In this document: positions 20,561-28,635 of the stretch, one piece after another
How positions within the stretch are numbered: position 1 is the stretch's first letter
Layout: every line of letters begins with the position of its first letter
DNA from: Bacillus sp. (in: firmicutes)
Lineage (GTDB): Bacteria > Bacillota > Bacilli > Bacillales > Cytobacillaceae
Length of the DNA stretch: 50,740 nucleotides
Direction: 5' to 3'
Assembly: GCA_011524525.1 (NCBI GenBank)
Contig: WTKE01000018.1
Location: 17,645 to 68,384, forward strand
Made by a program: the position numbers and the translations under genes
Notes under the pieces: generated by a model
Seen by the model: the letters and a program-made list of their open reading frames with translations, nothing else
Database searches by the model: none
What the model was told of the DNA's origin: nothing

Positions 20561-20760
20561 TATGTACTTGGGATCGCAAGTAATTTTCTTGAATCGCAAA
20601 TATAAATTTAAAATCGCAAATAAACTTCTAGAATCGCAAAAATATCTTTAAAATCGCAAGTAATTTTCTTGAATCGCAAAAATAAAATAAATATCGCAAA
20701 TAAGTTTCTAGAATTGCAAAAATATCTTTAAAATCGCAAATAAATTTCTAGAATCGCAAG
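20561..20760. repeat. 20-bp tandem repeat array (array 2)
   Basis: Ten consecutive units of exactly 20 bp, each ending in (a/g)atcgcaa(a/g), with the first halves variable and AT-rich (for example taattttcttgaatcgcaaa). Units 2 and 6 are identical, units 5 and 9 differ by one base and units 4, 8 and 10 are close, so units 2-5 and 6-9 form an 80-bp higher-order repeat. The core AATCGCAAATAA is that of array 1 in reverse orientation. It lies between the phosphatase promoter region and the yvlD terminator and has no open frame of note. Confidence 0.9.
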
Positions 20761-20837
20761 AAAAACCACAGGGCTCATTTAAAATTAAGATAAATCCATT
20801 GATTTTTACTAAAACCCTCCCCTTTTTCATATAAAAA

Positions 20838-20866
20838 CCCTCCTTTGGTTTCAAAAGGAGGGTGGA
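20838..20866 (-). terminator. yvlD terminator
   Basis: On the minus strand, CCCTCCTTT-tgaaacc-AAAGGAGGG is followed by TTTTTAT. Confidence 0.85.
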
Positions 20867-20869
20867 AAC

Positions 20870-21241
20870 TTAGTCATTTTCCTTTTTTCTCGAAAAAACG
20901 GTTTTCTGAAGAATGACATTAACTACCGACATGATAAGCGCGATGAAGAAGGCCATCCAGAATCCTTTGATTTCAAAAGAGGAACCAACCAATTCATCAG
21001 TGAGCAGAAGCGTCAATGCATTGATGACTAGCAAGAATGCACCAAGTGTCACAAACGTGATCGGCAGAGTTAATATGATTAAAATAGGCCTTACCAGCAT
21101 ATTTAGAATCGCTAATATGAAACTCGCGGCCAATGCCGCTCCAAAGCCTTCTATATAAAAGGAGTTATCAAAATAGCCTGCCAGCGCGATAAACAAAATC
21201 GCATTAATTCCTATTCCTATTAGCCATCTCATCGCAATCAT
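20870..21241 (-). CDS. yvlD: Phage holin family 4-like membrane protein YvlD
   Basis: 123 residues, four transmembrane helices (WLIGIGINAILFIALAGYF; AALAASFILAILNMLV; FVTLGAFLLVINALTLLL; FWMAFFIALIMSVVNVIL), matching the YvlD/DUF family also labelled phage holin family 4. In B. subtilis it belongs to the sigma-W envelope-stress regulon. Start is uncertain between the ATG at 21241 and one three codons later; neither has a strong ribosome binding site, which suggests coupling to yvlB, whose stop is 6 bp upstream. Confidence 0.8.
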   Translation of the reverse strand: MIAMRWLIGIGINAILFIALAGYFDNSFYIEGFGAALAASFILAILNMLVRPILIILTLPITFVTLGAFLLVINALTLLLTDELVGSSFEIKGFWMAFFIALIMSVVNVILQKTVFSRKKEND

Positions 21242-21247
21242 CCATTC

Positions 21248-22354
21248 TTATTTCACTTTTTTCAACGAAATCGAACCGGTCTTTGTATCTGCAAGAATTG
21301 TTGTGAAGGTATCCAGTGGTCTTGTAGACTTGAAACTAAATATTTTTTGAACAACTTCGCTCTTATTTTCTACAACTGTAATATCGTCAACGTCTACTTG
21401 GAAACCGCCAAGATTGGACTTTAGTTCACCGCTTAATGCCCATGATGCGGGTACCTTCACTTTGATAGAGCCTGTTGTTGCTTTGGCTACTACCACATCA
21501 CTTTGGTTTCCAGTCAGCTCACATTCAATATTTCCGTTAAAGGATTGGAGGTCGAGCTTTTTATAAGTACCATCCACTCTGATAGCTCCATTAATTGTTT
21601 CCGCTTCAAAGTCTTGAATTTGACTTTGTTGAACGGAAATTTGCCCATTGGCTGTTTCCAATTCTGCCTTTGAGACCTTCACGTTCGACACATCCACTTT
21701 TCCGTTTGCAGTTTTTGCTTTAAACGACGCCACCATAAGGTTTTCACTTGTAATCGGCCCGTTAAACATGCGAATGCGAATCTGATCAAAATCAGTAGAA
21801 GGCACGTACACCTTTGCCTGTACCTTCATCCACTTTTGTTGTGCTCCGAAACGTAGTTTATCCCCTTCCACCGAAAATAACACATCTTTGATAAAAAGGC
21901 TTTTCGCTTCCTCTGGTGATTCCACACGGTACACTTTGGCTTCACATTCAACACGAACATCCGATTGATTCCAAGGAATAAGGCTCACCGAACCATTGGC
22001 CACGTCAATATCAATATCCTTCACTCTTGTGTGGGTTTGTTGATATATATGCGAAACATCTACCGATTGACCAAAATTCCAATCAAGATCAAAATCTTTA
22101 ATCTTTTTAAACGCGACATCAACAAACTCTAGTATTTTTTCTTTGGCAGATTGAGCCTTTTGATAAGAAAAACCTGACGACTTTTTCCCTTCCTCAAAAT
22201 TCACAACCGTTGAAAGCTCATTGTATAATTTCTGTTGCTTTTCTTCCATTGATGAATTGGATTTCTCCAACTCTTCTAATAGCAACAATGCTTCATCTAC
22301 CTTGAGTTTTCCTTCTTCTACCATCTGTAAGATCCGTTTTCTCTCTTCTTTCAT
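21248..22354 (-). CDS. yvlB: DUF4097-type adhesin-like stress protein YvlB
   Basis: 368 residues. The N-terminal ~45 residues (ILQMVEEGKLKVDEALLLLEELE) form the short helical domain seen in YvlB/SHOCT-like proteins. The rest, from about residue 110, is a repetitive beta-helix-like DUF4097 region with runs such as FKAKTANGKVDVSNVKVSKAEL broken by near-identical 'TANGxI' turns. It has no signal peptide, so it is probably cytoplasmic or membrane-associated. It lies between the DUF4870 gene and yvlD in a sigma-W operon. Confidence 0.82.
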   Translation of the reverse strand: MKEERKRILQMVEEGKLKVDEALLLLEELEKSNSSMEEKQQKLYNELSTVVNFEEGKKSSGFSYQKAQSAKEKILEFVDVAFKKIKDFDLDWNFGQSVDVSHIYQQTHTRVKDIDIDVANGSVSLIPWNQSDVRVECEAKVYRVESPEEAKSLFIKDVLFSVEGDKLRFGAQQKWMKVQAKVYVPSTDFDQIRIRMFNGPITSENLMVASFKAKTANGKVDVSNVKVSKAELETANGQISVQQSQIQDFEAETINGAIRVDGTYKKLDLQSFNGNIECELTGNQSDVVVAKATTGSIKVKVPASWALSGELKSNLGGFQVDVDDITVVENKSEVVQKIFSFKSTRPLDTFTTILADTKTGSISLKKVK

Positions 22355-22375
22355 GGCTAGACCCTCCCCAATGAA

Positions 22376-22702
22376 CTAGTAATCTTCATTTGCAAAAACT
22401 TTAATGGCTTTTACCAGATTCCAAATCGTAACGATGATAGCGATTAGCCCCGTTAACAGCGCTCCGACCATAATAGCAATCGGTGCTGTGTCTGTTAATT
22501 GATTCGTCAAATCTAGGTAAACCGCTGAACCGACTAGAAACGGAACGGGAATAATTGGAATTAAATGCGACAAAAAGGCTTTCTTCGCATGCTGCTTAAC
22601 ATAAGAACTAGATGAAACTAGAAACACGACCAATGGAAAAATAAAGCCAGCAAAAAAGATACTCAAGTAACTCAGACCAGCCAACACTTTCTCTGTATTC
22701 AT
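22376..22702 (-). CDS. DUF4870-like small membrane protein, first gene of the sigma-W operon
   Basis: 108 residues with three to four hydrophobic helices (LAGLSYLSIFFAGFIFPLVVFLV; LIPIIPVPFLVGSAVYL; AIMVGALLTGLIAIIVTIWNLVKAI). The ALSYLSIFFAGFIFPLIIWL-like start and the KKAFLSHL segment are typical of DUF4870 proteins. It occupies the position of yvlA in the B. subtilis yvlABCD operon, but I cannot confirm orthology. RBS AGAGGAG about 10 bases before the ATG. Confidence 0.72.
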   Translation of the reverse strand: MNTEKVLAGLSYLSIFFAGFIFPLVVFLVSSSSYVKQHAKKAFLSHLIPIIPVPFLVGSAVYLDLTNQLTDTAPIAIMVGALLTGLIAIIVTIWNLVKAIKVFANEDY

Positions 22703-22728
22703 TTTCCTTCATCTCCTCTGCTCATATG

Positions 22729-22754
22729 TACGTTCTTAATAAATAAAAGTTTCA
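22729..22754 (-). promoter_or_regulatory. Sigma-W promoter
   Basis: TGAAAC (22754-22749), exactly 16 bp, then CGTA (22732-22729). This is a full match to the Bacillus sigma-W consensus, 27 bp upstream of the DUF4870 gene. It predicts induction of the three-gene operon by cell-wall and membrane stress. Confidence 0.85.
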
Positions 22755-22779
22755 TGAATTTTGAGGAGAGTGATACAAA

Positions 22780-22810
22780 TAGGAGCAATTCCTTATACGG
22801 AACTGCTCCC
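22780..22810 (-). terminator. uvrA terminator
   Basis: On the minus strand, GGAGCAGTTCC-gtataa-GGAATTGCTCC with one internal mismatch and a weak T tract (TATTTG). Confidence 0.65.
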
Positions 22811-22814
22811 CATT

Positions 22815-25694
22815 TTACGCGTTAGTTACTTGCTCTTCCTTTTGCTGAATTTGCTTCTTCATTCGCTCACGATCACGTTCGAGAATCGGCTTTAAGTATT
22901 TCCCTGTATACGAAATGGGTACTTCTGATACTTGTTCCGGAGTCCCCATCGCAATAATGGTACCTCCCTTATCGCCACCCTCCGGTCCGAGGTCGATAAT
23001 ATAGTCGGCTGCTTTAATGACATCGAGGTTATGCTCAATGACCAGTACCGTATCACCGTTTTCCACCAGGCGCTGGAGGACGACAAGCAATCGTGAAATA
23101 TCATCCACGTGTAACCCTGTGGTCGGCTCATCGAGAATATAGAACGAGCGACCCGTGGATCGGCGATGAAGCTCAGACGCAAGCTTCACCCTTTGCGCTT
23201 CTCCACCAGATAAAGTCGTGGCAGGTTGACCGAGCGTAACGTAACCCAGACCCACATCGTGGATAGTCTGAAGCTTTCTTTTAATTTTTGGGATATTTTC
23301 GAAATATACAAGTGCATCTTCTACCGTCATATCAAGTACATCCGAAATATTCTTGCCTTTATATTTTACTTCTAGCGTTTCACGGTTATAGCGTTTACCA
23401 TGACACACTTCACAAGGGACATATACATCCGGCAAAAAGTGCATTTCGATTTTAATTATTCCGTCTCCACGGCATGCCTCACAACGGCCACCCTTGACAT
23501 TAAAGCTAAAACGCCCCTTTTTATAACCTCGAACCTTTGCTTCATTGGTCGTTGCAAACACATCACGAATATCATCGAACACCCCAGTGTAAGTTGCTGG
23601 GTTCGATCTTGGAGTACGACCAATTGGTGATTGATCGATATCAATGACCTTATCCAGATGCTCGATCCCTTTGATTTCTTTATGCTGACCAGGCTTGGTT
23701 TTTGCACGATTTAGCCTTTGAGCCAATGATTTATGAAGAATTTCATTGATCAATGTACTTTTTCCTGAACCTGAAACACCGGTTACCGCGATGAACATGC
23801 CAAGCGGGAACTTTACGTTTACATTGTTCAAGTTATTTTCCTTGGCGCCTTTAATCTCGACATATCTACCATCACTTTTTCTTCGCTCAATAGGTAGCGG
23901 AATAAATTTCTTACCAGCTAAATACTGACCGGTTAACGAGTTTGGATCGTCCATAACCTCCTGAGGTGTTCCAGCAGAAACAATTTGTCCTCCATGAACT
24001 CCTGCTCCTGGACCCACATCAATTAAGTAATCGGCAGCAAGCATTGTATCTTCATCATGCTCAACAACGATTAAAGTGTTTCCGATATCACGCATATTTT
24101 TCAACGTATCAATCAATCGGTCATTGTCTCGCTGATGAAGTCCAATCGATGGCTCATCGAGGATGTAAAGCACACCGGTTAATCTAGAACCAATTTGTGT
24201 GGCTAAACGAATCCGTTGCGCTTCTCCACCGGATAAAGTTCCCGCCGCACGGTTCAACGTTAAATAATCAAGTCCGACATTGATTAAGAAACCAAGACGT
24301 TCTTTAATTTCACGAAGAATTAAGTTAGCTATTTTCGTTTCTTTTTCCGTTAAGTCGAGATGGTCAAAGAAATGATGAGCTTCTTGAATCGAGAAGGATG
24401 TCACTTTGCCAATATGGTGGTTGTTGATTAGCACCGCTAATGTTTCCTTCTTTAAGCGGTCACCTTTACAAGTCGGACAGTGATGCTGAGCCATGTACTT
24501 TTCCATTTGCTCACGAATGAAATCAGAGCTTGTCTCCTTGTACCGGCGCTCTACATTTCGAATGACACCTTCGAATTGGATATAGCCTTCACGGATTTGA
24601 CCGAAGTCATTTTCGTAACGGAAATAGATATCATCTTCTTTTGATCCAAATAGCACCTTTTCAAACAAATGCTTTGGAATATCCTTCACAGGGATATTCA
24701 TATCAACTCCAAAATGGTTACACACGGCTTCTAATAGCTGTGGATAGTACTGAGAGCTTGTCGGCTCCCACGGTGCGATGGCATGCTGTTTTAACGATAA
24801 CTCTTTATTCGGAACTACAAGGTCCACATCCACTTCAAGCTTTGATCCTAATCCATCACAGTCCGGACATGCACCGAACGGACTGTTAAAGGAGAACATA
24901 CGAGGTTCAAGCTCCGTGATCGAAAAGCCACACAATGGACAGGCATGATGTTCGCTGAATAGCAACTCCTCTTCACCGATGACATCAATAATCACTTTTC
25001 CTTCACCAAGACCAAGAGCGGTTTCAAGGGAATCAGCCAGACGCGCAGTGACTCCCTCCTTAACGACAATTCGGTCAACAACCACTTCAATCGTATGCTT
25101 TTTGTTTTTCTCGAGTTCGATTTCGTCTGAAAGGTCGAGCATTTCTCCGTCCACACGAACGCGAACAAAGCCTTGCTTTTTAATATCTTCAAAAACTTTT
25201 ATATGTGTCCCTTTACGACCCGAAACAATCGGGGCAAGTACTTGGAGCTTTGTACGCTCAGGATACTCCATAATTCGGTCGACCATTTGCTCGATCGTTT
25301 GGGAGCTAATTTCAATTCCGTGATTCGGACAGGTCGGTCGGCCCACTCTTGCATACAATAATCGTAAATAATCATAAATCTCTGTAACCGTTCCGACGGT
25401 CGAACGAGGGTTACGACTCGTTGTCTTCTGATCAATTGAAATAGCAGGTGAAAGTCCTTCAATCGTATCCACATCGGGCTTATCCATTTGCCCTAAAAAC
25501 TGTCTTGCGTACGCAGATAATGACTCTACATACCGCCTCTGCCCCTCAGCATAAATCGTATCGAATGCGAGAGAGGATTTCCCCGAACCTGAAAGTCCTG
25601 TCAGTACGACGAGCTTGTCTCGCGGAATGGTCACGTCGATATCTTTTAAATTATGAGCTCTAGCCCCTTTAACTATGAGCTTTTCCATTGCCAT
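22815..25694 (-). CDS. uvrA: Excinuclease ABC subunit UvrA
   Basis: 959 residues. DNA-damage recognition ATPase of nucleotide excision repair. Two ABC modules are complete: Walker A GLSGSGKS (about 33) and GVSGSGKST (about 640), each with LSGGEAQR and an ILDEP Walker B. Zinc-finger cysteines are present in CPLCGF...CPDC and CEACRGDG...CEVC. The start [16 protein letters not shown] has AAGGATG upstream. It follows uvrB by 7 bp, forming the uvrBA operon. Confidence 0.98.
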   Translation of the reverse strand: MAMEKLIVKGARAHNLKDIDVTIPRDKLVVLTGLSGSGKSSLAFDTIYAEGQRRYVESLSAYARQFLGQMDKPDVDTIEGLSPAISIDQKTTSRNPRSTVGTVTEIYDYLRLLYARVGRPTCPNHGIEISSQTIEQMVDRIMEYPERTKLQVLAPIVSGRKGTHIKVFEDIKKQGFVRVRVDGEMLDLSDEIELEKNKKHTIEVVVDRIVVKEGVTARLADSLETALGLGEGKVIIDVIGEEELLFSEHHACPLCGFSITELEPRMFSFNSPFGACPDCDGLGSKLEVDVDLVVPNKELSLKQHAIAPWEPTSSQYYPQLLEAVCNHFGVDMNIPVKDIPKHLFEKVLFGSKEDDIYFRYENDFGQIREGYIQFEGVIRNVERRYKETSSDFIREQMEKYMAQHHCPTCKGDRLKKETLAVLINNHHIGKVTSFSIQEAHHFFDHLDLTEKETKIANLILREIKERLGFLINVGLDYLTLNRAAGTLSGGEAQRIRLATQIGSRLTGVLYILDEPSIGLHQRDNDRLIDTLKNMRDIGNTLIVVEHDEDTMLAADYLIDVGPGAGVHGGQIVSAGTPQEVMDDPNSLTGQYLAGKKFIPLPIERRKSDGRYVEIKGAKENNLNNVNVKFPLGMFIAVTGVSGSGKSTLINEILHKSLAQRLNRAKTKPGQHKEIKGIEHLDKVIDIDQSPIGRTPRSNPATYTGVFDDIRDVFATTNEAKVRGYKKGRFSFNVKGGRCEACRGDGIIKIEMHFLPDVYVPCEVCHGKRYNRETLEVKYKGKNISDVLDMTVEDALVYFENIPKIKRKLQTIHDVGLGYVTLGQPATTLSGGEAQRVKLASELHRRSTGRSFYILDEPTTGLHVDDISRLLVVLQRLVENGDTVLVIEHNLDVIKAADYIIDLGPEGGDKGGTIIAMGTPEQVSEVPISYTGKYLKPILERDRERMKKQIQQKEEQVTNA

Positions 25695-25701
25695 TGGTTT
25701 G

Positions 25702-27681
25702 TCATCCTTCCGCTTTCAACTCTAATATTAAATCGCGAAGCTCTGCCGCTCTCTCGAAGTTTAGCGCCTTGGCTGCTTCTTTCATTTCCTTCTCCATATC
25801 CTCAATTAGCTTATCACGCTCTTTTTTCGTAAGCTTTGTAAGCTTTTCTGTTGTCTTGTACTCTGCTTCATCCTCAGCCGCATGTGTGGCACGAATGGCA
25901 TCTCTTATATCTTTTTGGATCGTCATCGGTGTGATTCCATGCTTCTCATTGTACTCTTCTTGAATGGCCCGACGACGTTTCGTTTCTGAAATCGCAAGCT
26001 CCATTGAATTGGTCATTCGATCGGCATACATCACCACATGACCGCGGGAATTACGCGCCGCACGACCAATGGTTTGGATCAACGAACGCTCTGAACGAAG
26101 GAATCCTTCCTTGTCCGCATCCAAAATGGCTACTAACGAAACCTCAGGAATATCGATCCCTTCCCTTAACAAGTTGATTCCTATGAGAACATCATATTTT
26201 CCTAGTCGCAGCTCACGAATGATTTCTATTCTTTCAAGTGTCTTTACCTCAGAGTGTAGATATTGTACCTTGATACCGATTTCTTTCAAGTAATCTGTTA
26301 AATCCTCGGACATCTTTTTTGTTAACGTTGTGACAAGAACGCGTTCATTCCTCTTAATTCGCTCATGAATCTCACCGATAAGGTCATCAATTTGCCCTTC
26401 AATCGGACGAACATCTATGGTGGGATCAAGCAACCCTGTTGGGCGAATGATTTGTTGAACCATTTCTGGCGTATGTTCAAGCTCATATGGTCCCGGTGTA
26501 GCTGAAACAAACACAATTTGATTGATCTTCTCCTCAAATTCTGTAAATGTTAAGGGTCGGTTATCCATCGCTGAAGGCAAACGGAACCCATGATCCACTA
26601 GAACCTGCTTACGCGCTTGGTCGCCGTTAAACATTCCACGAACTTGCGGAAGCGTCACATGTGACTCGTCGATTACAATTAAAAAGTCTTCCGGAAAATA
26701 ATCGATCAATGTATACGGTGTTGACCCAGGTGGTCTTAGCGTTAGATGACGGGAGTAGTTCTCAATTCCCGAACAAAAGCCCATCTCCCTCATCATTTCT
26801 AAATCGTAACGCGTTCGTTGCTCTAATCGCTGAGCCTCAAGAAGCTTTCCATTTTCACGCATGTCGGCTAGGCGTTCTTCAAGCTCCTTCTCGATATTCT
26901 CAATGGCAACAAGCAACTTTTCTTCACGTGTAACGAAGTGGGAAGCCGGGAAAATAGCCACATGTTCTCTTTCTCCAAGAATCTCCCCTGTTAATGCATC
27001 GACCTCTCGAATGCGATCAATTTCATCACCAAATAGCTCCACACGCAAGCAATGTTCATCACGTGAAGCTGGGAAAATCTCGACCACATCACCACGAACA
27101 CGGAATGTTCCGCGCTGAAAGTTAATATCATTTCTTTCATATTGAATATCTACTAAGCGATGCAAGAGCTGATTTCGTTCAATTTCCATCCCTGTTCTTA
27201 GTGACAGCACAAGTTCACGGTATTCCTCAGGAGAACCGAGACCGTAAATGCAAGAAACACTCGCAATGATGATGACATCTTTTCTTTCAAACAAAGAAGA
27301 TGTAGCGGAGTGACGAAGCTTATCAATTTCATCATTGATGCTCGCATCTTTTTCAATAAACGTATCCGTAGAAGGTACATATGCTTCTGGCTGATAATAA
27401 TCGTAATAGCTAACAAAATACTCAACCGCATTATTCGGAAAAAATTCCTTAAACTCACTATAGAGTTGGCCAGCGAGCGTTTTATTGTGAGCGATCACAA
27501 GTGTCGGCTTATTCACTTCTTTAATTACATTTGAGATCGTGAATGTTTTTCCAGTCCCTGTTGCTCCGAGCAACGTCTGACGTTTTTCACCGTTATGTAT
27601 TCCATCAACAATCCTTTGAATTGCTGCAGGCTGATCTCCTTGTGGTGAGTATTTTGAGACTAATTCAAATTGGTCCTTCAC
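25702..27681 (-). CDS. uvrB: Excinuclease ABC subunit UvrB
   Basis: 659 residues. DNA-loading helicase-like subunit: Walker [10 protein letters not shown], the DNA-clamping beta-hairpin [13 protein letters not shown], the DEAH-like box [10 protein letters not shown], helicase motif [11 protein letters not shown], and a C-terminal UVR domain ([18 protein letters not shown]) that contacts UvrC. The frame opens at 27705, but the GTG at 27681 has AGGAGG 7 bases upstream and gives the family start [12 protein letters not shown] LexA box lies about 140 bp upstream. Confidence 0.97.
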   Translation of the reverse strand: MKDQFELVSKYSPQGDQPAAIQRIVDGIHNGEKRQTLLGATGTGKTFTISNVIKEVNKPTLVIAHNKTLAGQLYSEFKEFFPNNAVEYFVSYYDYYQPEAYVPSTDTFIEKDASINDEIDKLRHSATSSLFERKDVIIIASVSCIYGLGSPEEYRELVLSLRTGMEIERNQLLHRLVDIQYERNDINFQRGTFRVRGDVVEIFPASRDEHCLRVELFGDEIDRIREVDALTGEILGEREHVAIFPASHFVTREEKLLVAIENIEKELEERLADMRENGKLLEAQRLEQRTRYDLEMMREMGFCSGIENYSRHLTLRPPGSTPYTLIDYFPEDFLIVIDESHVTLPQVRGMFNGDQARKQVLVDHGFRLPSAMDNRPLTFTEFEEKINQIVFVSATPGPYELEHTPEMVQQIIRPTGLLDPTIDVRPIEGQIDDLIGEIHERIKRNERVLVTTLTKKMSEDLTDYLKEIGIKVQYLHSEVKTLERIEIIRELRLGKYDVLIGINLLREGIDIPEVSLVAILDADKEGFLRSERSLIQTIGRAARNSRGHVVMYADRMTNSMELAISETKRRRAIQEEYNEKHGITPMTIQKDIRDAIRATHAAEDEAEYKTTEKLTKLTKKERDKLIEDMEKEMKEAAKALNFERAAELRDLILELKAEG

Positions 27682-27818
27682 AAGTACTCCTCCTATTAAA
27701 AGCATCCATTAGAATTTCATCTATAGTAACTAGCAAGGTTGGACCTAGCTGAGCAAATATCCTTTATTTTCATATTAATCATTCTACCACAAAACAGGGA
27801 AAACAAACCAATAATATA

Positions 27819-27832
27819 CGAACAAATATTCG
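27819..27832. promoter_or_regulatory. LexA (DinR) SOS box upstream of uvrB
   Basis: CGAACAAATATTCG matches the Bacillus LexA consensus CGAAC-N4-GTTCG with one mismatch. A -10-like TAGAAT lies between it and uvrB. uvrB is a known SOS gene in B. subtilis. Confidence 0.75.
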
Positions 27833-27873
27833 ATGTTTTTCTTTTTTGCCATGAAGTCTGTCAGTCACAGTCG

Positions 27874-27967
27874 AAAAAAGGTCAATCAAACGTTTGATTG
27901 AATTGACCCAAACACGCTCTGTAAGTGAAAAATGCATAAAAAAACTTGTCGAAAATTTCATCGACAA
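27874..27967 (-). terminator. Tandem terminators downstream of csbA
   Basis: Two intrinsic terminators on the minus strand. The first (27967-27937) is CTTGTCGA-tgaaatttt-CGACAAG followed by seven T. The second (27905-27876) contains the 20-bp palindrome TCAATCAAACGTTTGATTGA followed by CC and six T. They isolate csbA from uvrB. Confidence 0.75.
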
Positions 27968-27975
27968 GCCTCTAC

Positions 27976-28203
27976 CTACGACCGTTTTTTTGCCCTCTCT
28001 CGAACCATTTTTGAGTACGCAAACCCAACCGTTAATGACAATGCATCTACAATAATGAGCGATAAGGAATCAGTATAACCCTTATAAACCGATGCAGCTA
28101 TTAGTGCAACTGTAAGCAATAAACCAATCACATGGCTGTATGTAACTCTTGTGAAAAAAATAACGAGAGCACCAGGGATAAAAAGACCCAATACATACTT
28201 CAT
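27976..28203 (-). CDS. csbA: CsbA-like membrane protein
   Basis: 75 residues, almost entirely hydrophobic with two to three membrane helices (YVLGLFIPGALVIFFTRVTY; HVIGLLLTVALIAASVYKGY; SLIIVDALSLTVGFAYS), matching CsbA in length, motifs (ALVIFFTRVTYSH, YKGYTD) and position next to uvrB. Function unknown; in B. subtilis it is a sigma-B general-stress gene, but I find no sigma-B promoter here. The ATG at 28203 has AAAGAGGGG at good spacing; the frame extends 21 codons upstream without a ribosome binding site. Confidence 0.85.
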   Translation of the reverse strand: MKYVLGLFIPGALVIFFTRVTYSHVIGLLLTVALIAASVYKGYTDSLSLIIVDALSLTVGFAYSKMVRERAKKRS

Positions 28204-28267
28204 CTCGTTCAACCCCTCTTTGTTACCACTTATATTATTAGAATATATCGTCAACTCCTGTTGCACA

Positions 28268-28296
28268 AGTATATCACTTAAGGAAAGTGCATACTA
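28268..28296 (+). promoter_or_regulatory. Sigma-G-type forespore promoter
   Basis: -35 AGTATA (28268-28273), 16-bp spacer, -10 CATACTA (28290-28296). CATACTA is a full match to the sigma-G -10 consensus. It lies 29 bp upstream of the SASP start, which fits forespore expression. Confidence 0.75.
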
Positions 28297-28324
28297 AGAA
28301 AAAAATGAAAGGGGTATGACGAAT

Positions 28325-28606
28325 ATGGCAAGAAAAAGACGTCCATTAATCCCAGAGGCTAGAGAGGCATTAGATTCGTTAAAAGCAGATGTCATGAAAC
28401 AGAGAGGATATGTGGTCTCTAAGGATAACCCAGATCAGGTTAAATACGAAGTGGCTTCTGATATGCAGATTCCACTGAGTAGAGGCAATAACGGAAATCT
28501 CACCTCCCATCAGGCTGGGAAAATCGGTGGTCAAATCGGTGGAAGCATGGTCAAAGAAATGGTTAGACTTGCACAAGAAAGAATGAGAAATCAATCGTCA
28601 GAATAA
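28325..28606 (+). CDS. Alpha/beta-type small acid-soluble spore protein, long form
   Basis: 93 residues. It matches the alpha/beta SASP pattern: LIPEAREALDSLKADVM, KYEVASDMQI (the KYE-V junction is where the germination protease GPR cuts) and GQIGGSMVKEMVRLAQERM. These proteins coat spore DNA and protect it from UV. It is about 20-30 residues longer than usual, with extra sequence (MKQRGYVVSKDNPDQV) between the N-terminal motif and the GPR site. The frame opens at 28316, but GGGG is then too close; the ATG at 28325 has proper spacing. A sigma-G promoter lies upstream. Confidence 0.85.
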   Translation: MARKRRPLIPEAREALDSLKADVMKQRGYVVSKDNPDQVKYEVASDMQIPLSRGNNGNLTSHQAGKIGGQIGGSMVKEMVRLAQERMRNQSSE

Positions 28607-28635
28607 TAAAAATGCCTCTAAATGAGGCATTTTCA
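28607..28635. terminator. Bidirectional terminator between SASP and GGDEF/EAL genes
   Basis: AAAATGCCTC-taaat-GAGGCATTTT, with a T tract on both strands. It serves the two convergent genes. Confidence 0.85.

Noticed and set aside
27882..27901. Perfect 20-bp palindrome as a TetR-type operator for uvrB
   Set aside because: On the minus strand it is directly followed by CC and six T, which fits a terminator after csbA. The LexA box nearby explains uvrB control.
28204..28320. Sigma-B promoter for csbA
   Set aside because: No GTTTAA-N12-15-GGGTAT pattern was found; only weak sigma-A-like hexamers.
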